A stretch of DNA of 64,000 nucleotides from Henckelia pumila (GCF_033568475.1 NC_133120.1:92150151-92214150), one strand, 5' to 3'; counted from the first letter of the stretch, positions 1 through 11,276 are shown. Notes: generated by a model from the sequence alone, not told the origin. A program made the numbers and translations.

Positions 1-1133
1 ACCACCCCTTTTGGTCTAGACGTAGTGCCGGAGGTGTAGTTAATACTGATCGGGTCCCATTCGGTTTTGGGTCGTCTGGCGACAAATTCACCATCTCCAC
101 TAGCCAAGAACGACTCGTACTCGTGGATATCGGGAATATCACATGAGGGAGATGGACCGTCACGTTCGAGGATGAGTACTAGAATTGGTGGTTTGGTTTT
201 GTACTCTGATGCGAGTATATGAAATGCCTTTTGAGCGATATGAAGTAATTGGTGGTCGACGAAGATAATCTTGGCTTCGGAATGGTGCAGCAGGATCGAA
301 ATCATAGTGGAATCGAGGCGAGTGTTCAGTGTGCAGAGGATGGCTCCGGCCATTGGCACTGCAAAATGCAATTCTTGCATTGCTGGTACGTTAGGGGCCA
401 AGGTTGCTACCTGTTCTAAGAGAACAACAGAGAATCCAAGATTTTAGTGTTTAGACATCCAAACACACTACTGAATTCAAATTTATGTTGGATTTGTAGC
501 TCACCTATATCGAGTTTTATTTCGCGGGAACTCAAATAATATCTCGAACCCTTTAAATAAATGAAATTTATAATGTAGAAAAATATTAAATTTATTCAAT
601 ATTTGACTCAGATGAATAAAATAAAATAAAAATATACTCCATAAACAACAATGTTATCTCCTTAAAAAAAATAATAAATCTTTTTGTTATTCATATATTA
701 TGTATGATTTCTTCTTTTTTTCTTAAATTAATTAAACTAATATCAGGAATAGGAGAAATATGTATTAACAAAGATGAACACCGAAGGAAATTACCACGTC
801 GAATCCAGAAATCCCTAGCTGGGCTATCGCAGAGGCAAGCTTCACACACCTCAGATGAGTCTCTTCCCAACTGCACTCGTAGCTACCGTACACCACCGAA
901 GTTCTATCTCCATAAACCCTCGCAGCTCTCTCCAGAAAGCTGATCGGCGTCAACGGCACGTGATTCGCCGGGCATTTATCCAAACCCTCGAACTTTTTCC
1001 GCGACAGATCTTCGAGATTTGCAGCCAATTCACAGAGGTGGCGGGAGTTATTACCTGATGAAGAGTGTAATATGCTTGATAATCCACCGAAGATCCGACG
1101 CGGTGCCGTACACCGGCGGAGAAATATGTTCAT
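1..1133 (-). CDS. AAE2: AAE2-like acyl-activating enzyme (acyl-CoA synthetase), 5' part only
   Basis: Exon 1 is 1133-795 (113 codons, phase 0, donor GTAATT). Exon 2 begins at 410 after an AACAG acceptor and runs off the window start. The joined reading gives GISGFDV then VATLAPNVPAM, the usual plant AAE1/AAE2 order, and ends in the AMP-binding P-loop YTSGTTSRPKGVV, which lies right at the window edge. The family activates short or branched carboxylic acids to CoA thioesters through an acyl-AMP intermediate. The stretch EWDPISINYTSG agrees with Arabidopsis AAE2 as I remember it, so I prefer AAE2 over AAE1 or AAE11. The first Met is the only in-frame one after an upstream stop at 1190-1188. It adds about 48 residues rich in Arg and Ser before the conserved EGLDKCPANHVPLTPISF, which looks like an organelle presequence. 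The exact substrate and compartment are inferred. Confidence 0.85.
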
Positions 1134-2307
1134 TCCGGTGAGATTTGATTGGTCAAACGAGATTTTGAAGAGTAATGGATCGGTAAATTAGCATCAAAGA
1201 TTCTGATCGGTGGATGGATGCGGTGGTTACACTTACCGATGAGTGGCCACTTCCCACAAACCAACAAGGCACTCTTATCTGCATTAATTTATTCATAAAT
1301 TATTTGACATTTGGTTCAACGGTGATTCAAAGTTCAAACGAGAGTTTTATTATTTTAATTCACGTTCGTTTCGTGTTTCATATTTTTTATAATAATTAAA
1401 ATTGTTATTATATATATATAATTATAAAAATAATCATGTAATTATCAAAAATAATAATGAATTGTAATAGTAGTTGAAAAATAATAATTGAAATTATAAA
1501 CATTAATGAATAATTATACTACAATTTAAAGTAATTAAATGAAAAATATCAGGATATCAAATATGCCTCTATTATTCAGATTCTTAGTAATAGTAATAAT
1601 ATATTTAATTAATTACCGATGACTGAAAATTTTTTGTTAATTTTTTTAAAAAAATATTTTTTTATAAATGTTCTACAAGTATAATTTTTAAGAAATAATT
1701 CAAAATTATTTTTAAATATTTTTCAAAATAAAAGATAATAATGAAACTCAAAATAATTGAACATACATATTTTTTTAAAAATATTTTATAAATTTTTTTA
1801 ACAAAACACTTTTTGGGCATCCACCCAGATGTCCTCACAAATGTTTATGTGATGGGATATATGATTTTAGTCTGTTTAATGTGGGATATTTGAAGAGTGT
1901 AATATTTAAATAATGACGTGAAATGAGGAGCTCACTAATATTTGGGATAAATGTCATGATTATTATGAATGCATTCATAAAAATGTTTTATAAGCACTTA
2001 TTCAGACACAACTTTTATCTCTTTATTTTTATGAAAACAAAAAGTGGGTTAGTTCTTTGGATATTTGAAGAGTATAATATTTAAATAATGACGTGGAATG
2101 AGGAGCTCACGAATATTTGGGATAAATGTCATGATTATTATGAATGCATTCATAAAAATGTTTTACAAGCACTTATTCAGACACAACTTTATCTCTTTAT
2201 TTTTATGAAAACAAAAAGTGGGTTAGTTCTTTGACTTCAAATCTGGTCACGGGAAAAAAAAATATACCGATTTGTATCATGGATGTGATGTACGATAGAT
2301 GAATAAA
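1134..2307. other. AT-rich spacer upstream of the AAE2-like gene
   Basis: This is the 5' flank of the AAE2-like gene on its right side. It is very AT-rich with many short A or T runs. No reading frame with codon character and no RNA gene was recognised. It contains the 175-bp tandem duplication listed separately. Confidence 0.6.
1886..2235. repeat. 175-bp tandem duplication
   Basis: Two head-to-tail copies, 1886-2060 and 2061-2235, both starting ATATTTGAAGAGT and ending GGGTTAGTTCTTTG. They differ at only a few positions by eye. Each copy holds a perfect 16-base palindrome, TATGAATGCATTCATA, at 1964-1979 and 2139-2154, exactly 175 bases apart. The duplication is recent relative to its flanks. 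No coding potential is seen. Confidence 0.9.
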
Positions 2308-2557
2308 TTTTTTTTGAAATTTTAGTTTTTGATCCAATCAAAAATTTTTTTGATTGGTCCACGAGGCATCGGATCAAATTGTTTGAGTCCGAAATTTTTA
2401 AAATTGATTTTTGGATAAATTTGAATTTTTGGAAAATTTATAAATTTTATCCGTTAAATTAGATTTTATAAAATTAATTATTTTGGTACAATTGATGATA
2501 AGATATGATCTTATGAATATATTAGATAAAATTTGATTTTATCTTTTTAATTAAACA
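2308..2557 (+). mobile_element. Fragment of a copia leader related to the element at 58.4 kb
   Basis: About 250 bases match 60,566-60,813, in the untranslated leader of the Angela-like copia element, at roughly 90 percent identity by eye. The shared text runs from TTTTTGATCC through GATTGGTCCACGAGGCATC to GATAAGATATGATCTTATG. No LTR, primer-binding site or gag lies next to it here, so it is a small fossil piece of a relative of that family. Confidence 0.75.
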
Positions 2558-4367
2558 AAGACATAATAATGAATAATATATTGTTTTGTATGTTTTTGAT
2601 TTTGTAAGAGTATTGTGTTTATTCTCTTAATTACCATTGTCAATTTCACACAATTTCACTTATATGACATTCATCATCCACTAATACCATGAGTTGAGAG
2701 GTATTTGTCATCAAACCTACATCTAATCTCATACCGTACCATGAGATATCATTGGGTTAACAAAAAAATGAGAGAAACATGGGATGAGTAAAAATTTGTG
2801 TCTCATCCCACTTTCATCTCATATACCAAACGGTACCAGTTTACGCAAAATACCACAACTCTTAATACCTGGTCTTTAGAAAAGTATATATATAACAACA
2901 AAGCCTAACACGTAATTTGATGTAGAAACATTAGTACATTACAAACATAACTATACTTTACACTACATTATTTTTATAAATAGCATGATTGAAACGTATA
3001 TATACATGTTTGGATTCGTAGTATATTTAGGTATCGTTTGAAATTAAATATTGGATAGCAATATAAAGATAAATAATTTAATATGATTAAAAATAAATAA
3101 ACAATGATAGTTAGATAATATTTGGTTTAATTGATAATTAATAGTTTATTTGATTTGATTGATTAAATTTAAAATAAGATTGTAGATTACCATTTTGTAT
3201 TTTAAAATTTTGAAAAATATTATTTATTAAGAGTAATATAGTAATTTAAATTCAACTATTTAATTAATGTAAAATGTAAGATACATAGATAAATAAATAA
3301 TATGATTAAACAAAATAAACTATCAATAGACTGGTAATATGTCACAAACGGTTCATATTACATGTGTAATTAACCCATCCAATTGAAATGTGGTCGAAAT
3401 CGAGACGTCCCAATAAATTGAATTTATATTTTTATTTCCAAAACTTCAAATTCAAAACAACATGAGCAAAAAAATTGTAATTAGACAATTACAAACGCTT
3501 TTTCCTCGTACCTGGCCTTCTTTTCTCAAATAAGCTTTGACACTATCGTATACGTATATAGAAAGTACAACTTATTCACTCATGTGTGGTCTCAAATTTG
3601 GTTTGGTTTGGTTTGGTTTAACGAAACTTCAAAAAGGGAACAACCCAAATTGAAATATTATTACACATAATTGATTAGATATGATTTTTGTTCAATTCCA
3701 TTTTGAATTCCAACCACTTCTTATACGGGTGGGATTGATCTGGTTTAGGTCGATTCTAAGTTGGAGTCTATCCTAAATTTTTTTACTCGTTTAAGACTTT
3801 TTTTTTTTTTATCCAATTCACCAAAATAACTATTTTCACACCCGAAACTCAACACACCCTTTTAATTTTAGTTCACAACTTCATTGAATAGTACAATTTA
3901 TCGAATTTATTTTTGTTATATATATATATTTCATTCTTTTTGGCAATAATATATGATTTAATATATTTACTAAGTTAACTTCAAATTTATCTCAACTCTG
4001 ATTTATAGATTGGTTCCTTATGACATTAAATGTAAGTAAAGAAACAATAATGAAACAAAGCATAAAAAATGCTAATATAAGATTTATTTTGTACATGATC
4101 AAGCAAATATATTACCCAAAGTAAGAAAAAAATGGAAATAAATTTATTTTTAGTGGGATAGAAATAAATATAAAACCATAATTTAACGCGACACAAAAAC
4201 GAAACAAGAAAATATTTAATTTAAATTTAACAAAAGCAAAATAACGAGTAGAATTTTCGAATTCGGAAGAAATCGGATTCACCTTCATCGAGCGGAACAA
4301 GTCACTTCCACGTACACCTTCACACCTACCTTCCGCCGCCGGCGAACGCCTCTTCCGATCACGTATC
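2558..4367. other. AT-rich spacer with a MITE-like segment
   Basis: No gene is seen. It contains an AT-rich MITE-like segment (3030-3345), a short GGTTT repeat near 3598-3620 and a T-rich run near 3800. The right end is the 3' flank of the MAPK-kinase-substrate-like gene. Confidence 0.5.
3030..3345. mobile_element. AT-rich MITE-like element, copy 1
   Basis: This segment shares a long series of blocks with 7680-7945: AGATAAATAAT near the start, then TTTGATTTGATTGAT, GATTACCATTTTGTA, AATATTATTTATTA, and an AATTTAAATT...ATTTAATTAATGTAAAAT tail. The order is the same in both places, so they are copies of one non-autonomous family. The termini and target duplication could not be fixed by eye. The superfamily is unknown; hAT or Tourist-like are possibilities. 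Confidence 0.45.
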
Positions 4368-4772
4368 TCACATCACGCGCTTGACGGGCTTCAAGCGTTG
4401 GCGGCGCGTCTTCTCGTTTTTCCCAAAGGCGCCGCAAAACCCACAAGCCGAAACCTTCGGCGACGGCGGCTCGACCGCCGGGGATACTCTCCCCGTTCTG
4501 AACCCCCGCCCTTCGCCATTGGATCTGCTTCTCTCGATCTTCAGCCCAGGAACTCGTGCCGGATCCTCGGAAGCTGCGGCGGCGGCGGGAGTAGAGGTGG
4601 CTGCATCATTCTTTAATTCATCCCCTTGATGCTGGGTTTCTTTGCTGTTCTTTTCCTGTTTAGGTTGTGCGAGCTGATTCAACTCGCCGGAGACAATTTT
4701 GTCGTCCCACACCAATCCCGAGGAGCCTTGTCTCCTAAATGACACCTCCGATCTCTGCAAGCCAGCCATCAA
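4368..4772 (-). CDS. MAPK kinase substrate-like protein (At1g80180 family)
   Basis: A single-exon frame of 134 codons. The N-terminus MMAGLQRSEVSFRRQGSSGLVWDD and the C-terminal block GFRTGRVSPAVEPPSPKVSACGFCGAFGK are the two conserved ends of the small plant family annotated as MAPK kinase substrate protein At1g80180. The middle (about residues 35-85) is low-complexity and rich in Ala, Lys and Glu, as expected for a disordered protein. The SP motifs in VSPAVEPPSPK fit MAPK phosphorylation sites. The second Met (MAGLQRS) is the more likely start, because the family begins MAGLQRS. The C-terminus is strongly basic (KTRRQRLKPVKRVM). The role in MAPK or stomatal signalling is known for relatives only. 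A GC-rich body in AT-rich flanks supports real coding sequence. Confidence 0.85.
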   Translation of the reverse strand: MMAGLQRSEVSFRRQGSSGLVWDDKIVSGELNQLAQPKQEKNSKETQHQGDELKNDAATSTPAAAAASEDPARVPGLKIERSRSNGEGRGFRTGRVSPAVEPPSPKVSACGFCGAFGKNEKTRRQRLKPVKRVM

Positions 4773-5348
4773 TTTCAGATAATAAACAGCTTCACTATCT
4801 CCTCTCTTCGATTTCAGGGTTTCCCCCCTTCTCTAGAGATTTTCCCGATGAGGGCTGCGAAGTTGTTATATTTTTACTATATTTATATATTTTTTTATTT
4901 TTATATCTCCATCAAATATTGTATTTATATGATGGTTGTGTCGTGTGCATATATGCAAGTTGATGTTCCCTATCTATTTATTTATTTTTTGTTAGAATGA
5001 AGATTATGTTCCCTGCTTTACTTAAACGTGCATTTATGTGTGCATTTGGGAATTTGTGAAATATTAAAACCCTTGTATATATTATATTATATTATATTAT
5101 TAGTAAAAAGAAGAAAAAAAATGATCGTCTCACTTATTTAGGTTATGTTGTTTCGAAAAGATAGAAGAAAATGTTTGAAAATGTAAATTTTGTAAATAAA
5201 TTTCAATATTTTACGAAGATTTTAATATAATAAACTAATTGTACAAGCAGTTAACGATATTAATTTGATGTGAATACATTGGTAAAAAATATAAATATAA
5301 ATTATAATATTAAATATGAAAATTAAACTATATAATTGGTATGAGTAA
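4773..5348. other. Promoter side of the MAPK-substrate-like gene
   Basis: AT-rich spacer on the 5' side of the minus-strand gene. T-rich and A-rich stretches, including a TATATAAATATAG-like box on the minus strand near 4877-4890, could serve as its TATA region. No other gene was seen. Confidence 0.4.
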
Positions 5349-5980
5349 TGTCACGCTTCGGGTCCGCACATGCGCGACTGCACAATGGGCCCTTATAGCA
5401 ACCATTTCGTATCGTTTTCTCTCTACGGAAATGATTAACTCAAGTTAATATAGAAGTCCATTGTAGCTCATTCTTATTCGTCTTCGTTTTACGATAATGA
5501 TTAACTCAAGTTGTTATAGAAATTCATTGTATCCCATTATAAATTCATTTTAAAGCTTCATTTTTTTTTCTCATGTGGGACAGGGTTTCACAATCACCCC
5601 TCCTTTAGAACGCGACGTCCTCGTCGCGACCTGATCCCCAGATCCACCAGCACGAAGAATCTAGAGATGGTTCATACGAGTTCAAGAGGTGATTCTCGTC
5701 GTGTAACACTTTGTCCCGCAGGTTCAAGAGATGGCTTCCACGCATGTAGCACTTTGTCCCGCATAGCACTTATTTCTCGGGGTCATCCGACTGGTGACCG
5801 TCTCTGATACCATTCAGTCACACCCCGGGCCTTGGTTCGCACATGCGCGACTGCACAATGGGCCCCTATAACAACTATTTCGTATTCGTTCTCGCTTTAT
5901 GAAAATAATTAACCCAAGTTGCTATAGAAATATATTGTAGCTCATTATAAACTCATTTTAAAGCTTTCATTTTTTTATCA
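5349..5980 (-). mobile_element. TRIM-like element (miniature LTR element), minus orientation
   Basis: Two direct repeats flank a short unique core. The left repeat is 5349-5573 and the right is about 5816-5980; both carry GCACATGCGCGACTGCACAA and end in GCTT(T)CATTTTTTT..TCA. Just inside the right repeat, 5800-5812 reads GTCTCTGATACCA. On the minus strand this is TGGTATCAGAGAC, the usual initiator-tRNA-Met primer-binding site, so the element lies on the minus strand. The core (5574-5815) is about 240 bases with no coding capacity. Size and layout fit a TRIM. The left repeat holds an internal duplication around ATTAACTCAAGTT. No clear target duplication was found, so the exact ends are uncertain. 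Confidence 0.65.
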
Positions 5981-8236
5981 GGTACAACATAGTCTCAAAA
6001 GTAAAAATAAAATTTAGCTTAAATAAGTGGAATGGGAAGAGTAATAATTGAATATTGAATGATACGGGCCCACATAAAATCATTTGGGACCCACATAATT
6101 TCATTTGGGCCTCCTTGATCCAAGGATTGTGCTCCACCAGGTGTAGCACACCTAATGGAGCATAGTCTTACCCGTTAAATAGAGCTATTCCCGTTTGGCT
6201 TTGTGGTATTGTGACCAATTAATTTTGAGTTAATTCATAAAAAAATTTATTCTAAAAAAAACTTCTTGATTGATTTGTATATTTGAGATAATGGAAAAAA
6301 ATAAAACTAATATAATTAAAACGTGTAAGTGTAATGATTGTAATTTAAAAATGGATTTTTTTTAACGTGCTAAAAAATATTATATTTATAAAAACTCTTT
6401 TGAAACAAATTTTTTATTTGATCTGATTAATGAAAAAATTATACAAATAATATTAGTTTTCGTTTTATATATAAATCGTGCTGTTCTATCTCACGAATAA
6501 ATATTTGTGAAATCGTCTCACATTAGACATCCACGTTCTGATTTTAGATAGATATGAAGCTAGGTCATCCCCATTCATATGCAATACAATAATTGTTAAA
6601 CAAAGTCTAAAAGTTTTACGATTTGGTCGAGAAGATAAGATCGAGAATCTTATTTCAATGGGCGAGAAGAATATCACAAGAAGCAGATAAGGCCATAATC
6701 ATAATTGTGTTTTGTTCTATAATAATTTAATTTTTTGGCATACTTTTTGAAGTATGACAAAAGTGCATTAATTATCTAATTTGTTCATTAGTTGGAACTT
6801 TTCTGTTTTTTGTAGCGACGTGAGGTTTTAGTTGTCATAATATATACGATTATACTTCAAATTTATATATAAGGTAATCTTTTCTTTCCGGTATTCTATA
6901 TCGGAAATCATAATATTAGATACGTATTTCTCATTTTAATTTTTTTTACTGATTTTAAATTTTTTTAGTGATTTTATATTTTTGGATTGTTGAATGTTGA
7001 AAGCATTACAAAAACCAAATATTTATGACTAATATTAAATTTTGATCACATAAAAGAACTAAAATTGTAGAAATACAAATATATAAGATGAAAACTGCTT
7101 TCTTTTTTTTATCGTATCAAAATTCCAGTTCTGATTTCCATTATCAAATCATTGAATGAAAAAACATTTTAACATATATATTACAGCAAAATTAAGCATG
7201 AATATATAAAAATTAAATGACAATCTTCGTGCATCTCGTTCGGTCGTATTATTTCAGATTTCAAATATGCATAAATTTAAAAATCGGAGTTAGGGGAATG
7301 AATATAACAAACATCACTTTACATAAATAAAGGTATCTTCAAAGAATCTGACATGAAATAATTGGCATGTATAAGTGCAAATGACGGATATTCCACGTCT
7401 TTCCATCATTTTATATTCCTCGAAGTTTTGCGGTAATTGAAATTAAAATAAATAGGATATCCTTATATTTCAATTTATTATATCGTTATTTGGAATTCAA
7501 TCATACGAATGAAACGGTACTAGTGCATTTTCTTGTTGGTACAAGTTTTGGTGCTGGGTAGATATGAATATATGATTATGAAAGTTTTCCTTCCAAATAT
7601 AGTCATATAATTTTATAATGACGTGCTAATTAAGCCAATTGGGCTAAAAATAAATAATAAGGCATGATTCATTGGTCATCAGGTATCAAGTTAAATGATA
7701 ATAATGCAGAGATAAATAATATAATATAATAAAAAATAAAAAAATAATTATTAATATAATATTTGATTTGATTGATAAATTATGGTTTGTTTAATTTGAT
7801 TAATTATTTTAAATAAAATAATAAATTACCGTTTGTATTTTTAATAATAATTGATAAAATATGAATAATATTATTTATCAAATGTTATATTATAATTTAA
7901 ATTTAATGATTTAATTGATGTAAAATAAATAATATAATAATAAGATCTCGGTGGACGATGAAATTTAAAAAAAAACATAGTAATTTATTTTTTATTTTTA
8001 AATATTTGAGATATGATGATATAAATCATACGTTAGATACGTAGATTTAGTTTGGTGTCACCAAATCGGCAACTCTTACCGATTATAGAAAAGTATCCCA
8101 CTTGGTATATATTACATAGTATAGGTAGAGATATATATTTTGCTAACTTTTGTTTTTAGGTATTTTTACCTAAAACAGTGAATTCGTTAAAAATCTGATT
8201 CGTGTCTAGATCTGATGGGTTTTGGTCCGAGGGAGA
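5981..8236. other. AT-rich gene-free spacer
   Basis: No coding sequence or RNA gene was recognised. It contains a second copy of the AT-rich MITE-like family (7680-7945) and many simple A/T tracts. Confidence 0.5.
7680..7945. mobile_element. AT-rich MITE-like element, copy 2
   Basis: Relative of 3030-3345, sharing the same ordered blocks (AGATAAATAAT, TTTGATTTGATTGAT, AAATTACCGTTTGTA, AATATTATTTAT, AATTTAAATTTAATGATTTAATTGATG). It is more diverged and slightly shorter. Boundaries are approximate. Confidence 0.45.
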
Positions 8237-8784
8237 TAGGGGTGTCCAAACTTCGGAGAAAACCGAAAATACAGTAAATCCAAACCGAAAAATCGAAAAT
8301 ACAATAAATCCAAACCGATAAAACCAAACACCGAACCGAAAACCGTATTTTGAAATTTGGATATAAATGTTAAAACCGGATTTTTTTTTTGATTCGGTTT
8401 CGAATTATATGTTAAAACCGAACCGATCGAAAAAACCGAAATTTTATTAAATAATAATTTTATTTATATTATATATTTTATGAGATGATATTTAGTGAAT
8501 GAAGGATCATTTATAATAAATTTTAGTTTATTATTATTTACTTATCATTTAGACTTTGAATCAAAAATTTTTTACAATTAAATCATGTAAAAAGATAACA
8601 TATCAGATTTTAAAATACATTTATATTATTATTATTAAAAATAATTGTATCAAAATCGAAATAACCAAATCATTTTGATAGAAAACCAAACCGAATCGGA
8701 GAAAAATAATTCGAATATCAGATTATATATTTCTAAAACAAAAAACCGAAATAAAAAATCGAACGAACATATGAACACATCGGG
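8237..8784. mobile_element. CCGAA-rich non-autonomous hAT-like element
   Basis: The left end reads TAGGGGTGTCCA, and the right end (about 8772-8784) holds TGAACACATCGG, a weak inverted match to it. Both inner flanks are dense in AAACCGAA and its complement TTCGGTTT, with a T/A-rich centre. This layout is common among non-autonomous hAT-like elements of plants. The right terminus is decayed and no 8-bp target duplication is clear, so the superfamily is tentative. Confidence 0.4.
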
Positions 8785-8978
8785 GAGGGGACAAATAGGT
8801 AAATGAAGCAAAACGGGTATGGGTTCGAGTCGGAGTACGAGTCCAATCTGATGGGTCTTGAGATGGGCCAGTCAATCTGATGGGTGTTGAGATGGGCCAA
8901 AACCTGTGTCAATGGTCGAACCCCATCCTTTCTCAAGGCAATTCACACATTTTAGCGGTAAACTTCGCCCATCAAAAC

Positions 8979-8988
8979 TCCCGCCAAA
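8979..8988 (-). promoter_or_regulatory. E2F binding site upstream of PSF1
   Basis: The plus strand reads TCCCGCCAAA, so the minus strand reads TTTGGCGGGA, a full match to the canonical E2F consensus. It lies about 190 bases before the PSF1 start codon, where G1/S-regulated replication genes usually carry such sites. A weaker look-alike, TTTAGCGGTAAA, lies just upstream at about 8950-8961. Confidence 0.7.
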
Positions 8989-9179
8989 AATTTGATCAAA
9001 TCTGTCGTCTTATCAATTCCCACCACCATCTTTTCGATTTTCAGTCTCTTGGTGTTTTGTAATTCCTCTTCACGTTCACAGATCTTCGTGCGTATTCGTT
9101 TCGCTTGAATCTGTGCAGCCAAATCTTTGAAGAAATGCTTGTGTTGCCGTGATAATTGGGTGTGATTTTGGGAAATAAA

Positions 9180-11276
9180 ATGTACGCGAGAAAAGCAAGT
9201 GAATTAATCAAAGAGTTGGCGAGTGGTCAGCCTGGGCAGCTTGGGACCTTCAATGTAAGTTTTCTCAAGTTTTTTGTCTGAGATCTTCACCTAGATTTCA
9301 CTTATTTTTCATTCTCTGCCGAGCTTATTTAATTGGTGATTTTATTCGTTGAATGCACAATTGATCGCATCACTGATGCTAGACCCTAAAATTTTGTTTG
9401 ATCGGTGTCGTACTTTGATAAAATTTTTGTGTTCTTTTTTTTTCCCCGATTAATTTTGTGTTTCATGGAAGCAATTAACAATTTAAGCTAGCTAGGAAAT
9501 TTCTGAATTTTTCGATTGACGAGGCAACTTCCATGCCTGTCGCTATTGAATGCTCAAAGATTCAGACGATTCAGTTCCATTGTTTAATTCTCATTGGTTT
9601 CTGCAATTATTCAGAATGATCTATTTGCTCAAGTGCTGGAAGAATGTAATGGACATCTCCATCAACTTCAGCCCTTAATGAGGTAACGCCACCTTTCTAG
9701 TGTGCTCTGTGTAAATCCCTAATTTATTTTCTTTATTGTTGTTTCTTTTCAACGTCCCTGGTGGATTGAATTCTCCCGTTCTTGTGTGAAACTGTCGACT
9801 TCACGAAAAATAATTAAATCGCGAACCAGGTGTCTGTTAAGTAAAAGTGAAAGATATCAAAATAAATTGGCTGGCCACCCTTTTGAGTTAGTGAAATCTT
9901 TGCCTGAAGAAACCCAATAACATGCTGATGCTCAGTACTTTGTCTTAATTCCCGTTTCTTCATATCCGCAGAGTATGTTTTATGATCACCGGCTAATGAA
10001 ATTGATAGAATTTATTGATTGTCCCATTACAGAATTGAAAATTTGTTTTTTATTTATGCACAATTGAGAGACAGGAGAGAGAGTCTCGTATATATTATTT
10101 TGGTTTAAGTAGGTTTATCACTCACATTTGACACAATCATATAATTTTAGAGATCAATCTGTCTGATCATCTCAGCTGGTTGAATGCATTTTGTATATTA
10201 ATGTATATTTTAGTGTGTGCACAATAAATATGCTCAGCTTTAGGGGAATGCATTTTGTATATTATTGACTTATTGTACTGTTTACTTTTTAGTGTGCATA
10301 CATTAAATATGTTCCAACACAGTTGTGCTCGCAAGTTCTGTTTATTGCATTAATGTTCAAGCTATACAACTTGACAATACATCAGAAAAATACAAGAACA
10401 TGAGAACAAGTTGAAAGATATAAGCAGAGAAAATGAGATGGAAAATTCAGAAGATGATAGGGGGGATTCGCAAGCTGAAAAGACAGTAATCCAAGGAGCT
10501 ATTAAATCTGATCAATTTGGGGCACTTGTCCATCACCTTTCCCTGATCCGTAATAAACGATGTCTCATGGCTTACATGTGAGTAATGAAAAATACTACTT
10601 TCTTAGCAGATCAATTTATGTTTGACTCTTCTCCAAAACTGTGTAGCATATCTTCATTCTTTTTGCACTATATAATTCTGATCGTAGATACAATAGAGCA
10701 GAAGTCATAACAAATCTGCGGTGGGTGGTTGATGGAGACCTCCCTGAAGAAATTGTAAAGAGACTTAGCAACTCTGAGGAAGAGTATTGCAAGAAACACG
10801 ATGAGAGTTTGAAACTATATATTGCAGAGCTTGACCTTGATGTGCGCTTGGTAAATAGTTTTCATTTTACATAATTTCACCCAAAATGGCAAGTCGAGCC
10901 TAATTCTCATTACAATCGTTCATTATGTGTGGGAGAAACAAATTTAAAAACATTCAGACTATACAAAAGGAAAAAAAAAAATTCCTGCTTAACATTGGCC
11001 ATTCTTTTCTCCAGGATATGATTCCTCCCAAAGATCCCTACATCAAGGTGCGAGTTCTTGATGATATTGGTAAAGTTGTGCTTGGCGATCAGGTAGCCAT
11101 TTTAGCTCGACATGCAATCATGTTCCTACGACGAACTGATGCTGAGCAGTACATCACTAAGGTGAGTGTGTAGCTCCTAGAAATGATTCACACTCCTTCA
11201 AATTCTTGATTTATGGTTATGCTCAAGTGTATCTATTAATGATGAACAGGGCCAAATGGAAGAGCTCACAAGTTAA
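9180..11276 (+). CDS. PSF1: DNA replication complex GINS subunit PSF1
   Basis: Six exons: 9180-9254, 9615-9682, 10386-10577, 10688-10850, 11015-11161 and 11250-11276, all with GT-AG introns and closing phases, giving 223 residues. The N-terminus MYARKASELIKELASG, the block FGALVHHLSLIRNKRCLMAYIYNRAEVI (about residues 90-120) and the C-terminal IPPKDPYIKVRVLDDIGK...FLRRTDAEQYITKGQMEEL are those of plant PSF1. GINS joins MCM2-7 and CDC45 in the CMG replicative helicase in the nucleus. After the first 47 residues there is a charged linker (KLKDISRENEMENSEDDRGDSQAEK) that seems longer than the Arabidopsis one as I recall it. An E2F site upstream suggests S-phase expression. The start is the conserved MYARKA. 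Confidence 0.95.

Noticed and set aside
704-943. Plus-strand frames over the AAE2-like first exon
   Set aside because: They are shadows of the minus-strand exon, which has clear family similarity and good splice sites.
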